This document shows, piece after piece, positions 58,113 to 64,000 of a stretch of 64,000 nucleotides of DNA (the first letter of the stretch is position 1; each line of letters starts with the position of its first letter). Position numbers and translations under genes: made by a program. Location of the stretch: NCBI RefSeq assembly GCF_023218175.1, contig NZ_JALPTH010000001.1, positions 186,001-250,000 of the forward strand, read 5' to 3'. The DNA comes from Streptomyces lichenis (GTDB lineage Bacteria; Actinomycetota; Actinomycetes; Streptomycetales; Streptomycetaceae). The notes beneath the pieces were generated by a model, which was not told the DNA's origin, searched no databases, and worked only from the letters and a program-made list of their open reading frames with translations.

Positions 58113-58733
58113 GTGGTGAGGCAGGAGCGGGCCGAGCAGACCCGGCGCCGGCTCGTCGAGGCGGCCGCGGTGGAGTTCGACCAGCACGGCTACACCCGTA
58201 CCTCGCTGTCCCGGGTCTCCCGCTCGGCGGGGGTCACCATGGGCGCCCTGACCTTCCACTTTCCCACCAAGGGCGCCCTCGCCGACGTGGTCTGCGAGTC
58301 GGGCGTCAACGCCGTCCGCTGGGCGGTGCACCGGCTGCGCCCCGCACCGTCCGGGGGGCCGGCGGCGGTCGCGGAGCTGACCCGTGAGCTGGGGCGGCTC
58401 CTGGAGGAGGAGACGGCGGTACGCGCCGCCGTACGCCTGGCGCAGGACGACCCCGGCGAGTTCCCCGACTGGCGGGCCGCCTGGCTGCCCACCCTGCGCG
58501 CCCTGCTGGCCGATCTGACGGGCGACCCGCCGGACCCCGGGCGCCTCGCCGAACTGGAGAAGCTGGTCGTCTACCTGCTGATCGGCGCCTACAACGACGC
58601 CCGCGCCCCGGGTCCTCGGCCGCGGCTCCGGGAAGAGCTGGACCGGCTGTGGCGCCTGGCCTTCCACGGGGTCGACGACGCCCTGCGGCTGGCGGGGAGT
58701 TGCCATAGTCGGAGCGCATACGGTCGTCCGTAA
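58113..58733 (+). CDS. TetR-family regulator, divergent GBL-receptor type
   Basis: A 206-residue protein. The N-terminus (VRQERAEQTRRRLVEAAAVEF) and HTH VTMGALTFHFPTKGALADVV follow the ArpA/ScbR pattern, with the usual Tyr of the YFHF helix changed to Thr. The ligand-domain Trp (EFPDWRAAW) is kept. It is the fourth receptor-like TetR in the window and lacks a partner AfsA gene. GTG codons at 58113 and 58116 are both possible starts. Its stop codon lies inside the operator-like site that precedes the LysR gene. Confidence 0.83.
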   Translation: MVRQERAEQTRRRLVEAAAVEFDQHGYTRTSLSRVSRSAGVTMGALTFHFPTKGALADVVCESGVNAVRWAVHRLRPAPSGGPAAVAELTRELGRLLEEETAVRAAVRLAQDDPGEFPDWRAAWLPTLRALLADLTGDPPDPGRLAELEKLVVYLLIGAYNDARAPGPRPRLREELDRLWRLAFHGVDDALRLAGSCHSRSAYGRP

Positions 58734-58758
58734 ACAAAAACGAACGATCGTTACGTAA
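58732..58758. promoter_or_regulatory. Operator-like site between tetR and lysR
   Basis: AAACAAAAACGAACGATCGT then TACGTAA. AACGATCGTT is a perfect 10-bp palindrome. The string AAAAACGAACGATCG is identical to that at the IS701-like gene B promoter. It lies about 175 bp before the LysR start. Confidence 0.62.
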
Positions 58759-58931
58759 GCTGGTAGACCCGCTCCCAGCAGGGTTTCGGGCCCCGCCGAC
58801 GTACCCGAAGGGCAGACTCCGATGAACCACTCATCCGCACCGCTCGCCCACCGGGCCACGCCGCTCGCCCGAAGCCCCCACCGGCGCGTCCCGGCGGGAA
58901 ACCAGCCCGGCCGTCCTGGCCTCCCGGGGCG

Positions 58932-59963
58932 GTGGCGGGCGTGAACATCAAACACCTCACCGCCTTCCTCGCGGTCGCCGAGTCCGCCAGCTTCACCCAG
59001 GCCGCGCACCGCCTCGGGCTCACCCAGCCCACCGTGACGGCCCGGATCAAGACCCTGGAGGAGTCGGTCGGCACCCTGCTGTTCCACCGGACCGGCATCG
59101 GAGCGCGGCTGACCCCCGCCGGACTGCGGCTGCACGGCTACGCCACCCGCATCGTGCGGCTCAGCGAGTTCGCCCGGCAGGAGATGGCGGACGACGCGGA
59201 CCGGTCACCGCTCACCGTGGGCAGTGCGGAGGGGCTGACCACCTTCCGGCTGCTGCCGCTCGTCGAGCACATGCATCTGCGCCACCCCGGCGGCGCGCTG
59301 TCCTTCCAGCCGCTGGACGGCGACCCGGCCGCCCTGATCCGGGCGGAACGGCTCGACTGCGCCTTCTACGTCGACATCTCCACCGGCTCCGACGAGGCGG
59401 GTGCCCCGGAGACCGGGCAGCGCGCCGACGCGGATGTGCGCCTCCGCCGGCTCTGCCGGGAGCCGCTGAGCCTGGTGGCCCACCCCGGCCATCCGCTGGC
59501 GGCCACCACACCTCTGCGCACCGAGGACCTGCTCGGCGAGGCGGTGCTCCGCTCCCACCACCCCGACGGCCCCCAGCTCGCCTTCGAGCGGCTACGGGCC
59601 GGAGCGGCCGGGGGAGCCACCGGCGGGGTACTGCCGCTCGGCCCGCTGGAGGCGGTGAAGCGCGGGGTCGGCGACGGCATGGGTATTGCCCTGCTGCCGA
59701 CGGTCACCGTGCTGGAGGAGCTGCGCTCGGGCCGGCTGTGCCGACTCGCCTGGCAGCCGCCCTTCTCCGCGTACGCCTGGTGCGCCTGGCGCGCCGACCT
59801 GGACACCGACCCGCTCTTCCGCTCCCTGCTGGACACGGCGGTACGGCTGGTCGAGGAGCAGGCCCCCCAGCGCGCCCCGGCCGCCACCCGGCCACCCCCG
59901 CCACGGCCCACCGGCCCCCGCCGCGTCCCCCGTCCGACCGGCCTCCTGCGCTCATCCCGCTGA
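58932..59963 (+). CDS. LysR-family transcriptional regulator
   Basis: A 343-residue LysR protein: HTH HLTAFLAVAESASFTQAAHRLGLTQ (first 20 residues of the domain plus recognition helix TQPTVTARIKTLE), then a two-lobe effector domain (PLTVGSAEGLTTFRLLPL) and a Pro/Arg-rich C-terminal tail of about 30 residues. GTG starts at 58932 and 58941 are both possible. No divergent target gene is present; it may act at a distance or on the upstream site. Confidence 0.87.
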   Translation: MAGVNIKHLTAFLAVAESASFTQAAHRLGLTQPTVTARIKTLEESVGTLLFHRTGIGARLTPAGLRLHGYATRIVRLSEFARQEMADDADRSPLTVGSAEGLTTFRLLPLVEHMHLRHPGGALSFQPLDGDPAALIRAERLDCAFYVDISTGSDEAGAPETGQRADADVRLRRLCREPLSLVAHPGHPLAATTPLRTEDLLGEAVLRSHHPDGPQLAFERLRAGAAGGATGGVLPLGPLEAVKRGVGDGMGIALLPTVTVLEELRSGRLCRLAWQPPFSAYAWCAWRADLDTDPLFRSLLDTAVRLVEEQAPQRAPAATRPPPPRPTGPRRVPRPTGLLRSSR

Positions 59964-60066
59964 CGGTCGCGGTCGTGCCGCCGACGGCGGAGGGGCGGCA
60001 CCGCGCGGTACCGCCCCTCCCCGTAGACCTGAAGGCCGGAAGACGCCCGGCCTCAGACCACCGCCG

Positions 60067-60144
60067 TCACGACTGGGGACGGCGGCCGTGGTTGGCGGAG
60101 TTGTTGCGGCGGGCCTTCTTCTTGCGGCGGCGCTTGGACGACAT
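60067..60144 (-). CDS. Ribosomal protein bL37-like mini-protein (25 aa)
   Basis: A 25-residue, very basic peptide, MSSKRRRKKKARRNNSAN followed by HGRRPQS. The KRRRKKKxRR...ANHGxRP pattern matches the actinobacterial large-subunit protein bL37, a 24-25-residue peptide first seen in mycobacterial ribosome structures. GGAGG lies 5 bases before the ATG at 60144. It is too short for most gene finders. Identification is from memory of the family pattern. Confidence 0.75.
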   Translation of the reverse strand: MSSKRRRKKKARRNNSANHGRRPQS

Positions 60145-60316
60145 GGGTACCTCCGTAGTGCTGGTGCCGTTTCCACGCCGCACACGGGGAACCCCGGGCG
60201 TACCGGGTCCCGGGCGGCGCACCCCGGCGCGTACCCCTCCCGCGGCGATCCATGGCCGTGCGCCACCTCACCCCACCGCCCTCCCCGGGATCACGCCGGG
60301 AGGGATTACGCCGGGA

Positions 60317-61042
60317 TCACGCCGTCACCGGCAGGCACTCCGCCAGCAGACCGAGGACGTCGCGCCAGGCCCGCTCCGCGTGCCGTGGATGGTGGCCGAC
60401 ACCGGAGACCGCGGGGTGGTCGACCGGTGGGTGGTGGAAGGCGTGCAGCGCCCCGCCGTAGACCACCAGCCGCCAGTCGACCCCCGCGGCCTGCATCTCG
60501 GCGGCGAACGCCTCCCGCTGTGCGGGCGGCATGATCGGGTCCTCCGACCCGACTCCGGCCCAGACCGGGCAGCGGATACGGGCCGCCTCGCCCGGCCGGC
60601 CCGTGATCAGCCCGTTGACCGTGCCGATCGCCCTCAGGTCGGCACCTGCGCGCCCGAGCTCCAGCGCGACCGCGCCCCCGGTCCCGTAACCGACGGCGGC
60701 GATCCGCCCGGGGTCGGCCCGCGGTTCGGCACGCAGCACGTCGAGCGCGGCGAACCCGATGTCCCGCATCCGCTCCGGGTCGCCGAGCAGCGGCATACAG
60801 CGGGCCAGCATCTCCTCGGGGTCGGCCAGATAGCGCCCGCCGTGCAGGTCGAAGGCGAAGGCCGCGTATCCCCGCTCGGCCAGTGCGTCGGCACGGCGGC
60901 GCTCCACATCGCTGAGCCCGAGCCCCTCGGGCCCGATCAGGACGGCCGGCCGGCGGTCATCACCAGCCGGGAGCGCCAAGTGCCCGACCATGGTGAGGCC
61001 GTCGGCCGGGTAGGTGACCGTGCGCGTGGTGATCCTCGTCAT
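60317..61042 (-). CDS. Dienelactone-hydrolase-family protein without the nucleophilic Cys
   Basis: A 241-residue alpha/beta-hydrolase of the DLH family. Acid GSEDPIMPP and His GGALHAFHHPP are present, but the nucleophile elbow (GYCxGG in DLH) reads GYGTGG, so the Cys is Gly. The fold otherwise looks intact (GYAAFAFDLHGGRYLADPE). It may bind ligands, use a water-mediated mechanism or be inactive. It stands alone between bL37 and argG. Confidence 0.8.
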   Translation of the reverse strand: MTRITTRTVTYPADGLTMVGHLALPAGDDRRPAVLIGPEGLGLSDVERRRADALAERGYAAFAFDLHGGRYLADPEEMLARCMPLLGDPERMRDIGFAALDVLRAEPRADPGRIAAVGYGTGGAVALELGRAGADLRAIGTVNGLITGRPGEAARIRCPVWAGVGSEDPIMPPAQREAFAAEMQAAGVDWRLVVYGGALHAFHHPPVDHPAVSGVGHHPRHAERAWRDVLGLLAECLPVTA

Positions 61043-61226
61043 GAGCCCGACGGTAATGACCCTCCGGCCCGGCCGGACCGGCGTTCACCACCGGCGGACG
61101 GCGCACCCTCGCAATGCCCGCCCACCCTCGCCGCCCCGACCTGCACAGACCGAAGCGCCGCCCCGGCACCCGCCAACACCCGCCAGGACGGCGCTCCGCC
61201 GCACCCACCGACCGCCTCAGCCCGCC

Positions 61227-63998
<2,772 letters not shown>

Positions 63999-64000
63999 TC

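Overview
High GC, GTG/ATG starts preceded by GGAGG-type ribosome binding sites, several translationally coupled ATGA/GTGA overlaps, A-factor-type (gamma-butyrolactone, GBL) signalling genes and an actinobacterial 25-residue ribosomal protein point to a Streptomyces chromosome (inference from content; no taxonomic marker gene is present). The window begins inside a secreted SGNH-hydrolase/fibronectin-III gene and ends in the upstream region of a secreted trypsin-like protease.

Layout. 1.7-9.3 kb: a LacI-family repressor diverging from a PotABCD-type ABC importer, a SIS-domain sugar-phosphate enzyme and a PfkB kinase, best read as an uptake and kinase/deglycase operon for Amadori products (fructosamines). 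9.3-12.9 kb: a leftward XRE (EspR-like) regulator, ImmA/IrrE metallopeptidase, MAB_1171c-type membrane protein and cytochrome P450. 13.3-19.3 kb: GBL module A (HAD protein, SDR, AfsA homologue, two GBL-receptor-type TetRs, IS701-transposase-like protein). 19.3-47.8 kb: a biosynthetic gene cluster. 47.9-51.1 kb: small accessory genes and a second P450. 51.2-59.9 kb: GBL module B (HAD, AfsA, TetR, SDR, a second IS701-like protein, quinone oxidoreductase, MarR, a fourth GBL-receptor-type TetR, LysR). 60-64 kb: ribosomal protein bL37-like, DLH-fold protein, ArgG and protease.

The central cluster joins two routes that I do not know together from a described pathway. (i) A chorismate branch: class II DAHP synthase, PhzE-like ADIC synthase, PhzD-like isochorismatase and an EntA/DhbA-like SDR, which should deliver 3-hydroxyanthranilate, plus a salicylate/3-hydroxybenzoate-hydroxylase-like FAD monooxygenase and a WrbA-like quinone reductase. 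(ii) A hydrazine (N-N bond) branch: lysine/ornithine N-hydroxylase, cupin, methionyl-tRNA-synthetase-like protein and a DAO-type flavoenzyme, the set that makes hydrazinoacetate from lysine and glycine in s56-p1-type pathways; here cupin and synthetase are separate, overlapping genes. Two ATP-grasp ligases, a BBE-type oxidase, a two-component flavin monooxygenase, two arginine-deiminase-fold enzymes, a solute-binding protein without signal peptide, an MFS transporter and a CopC-CopD protein complete it. A 58-bp promoter element is shared by two of the cluster's operons.

Regulation. The cluster is bracketed by two paralogous GBL modules. Both contain an IS701-like 'transposase' that has lost its first catalytic aspartate and has no visible inserted-element ends, suggesting domestication. 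Three closely similar AT-rich inverted sites carrying a CGATCG core, and one more weakly similar site, mark module B promoters; ACCAACC-type autoregulator-like sites mark module A. Functional calls are from reading the protein sequences; no database search was run.
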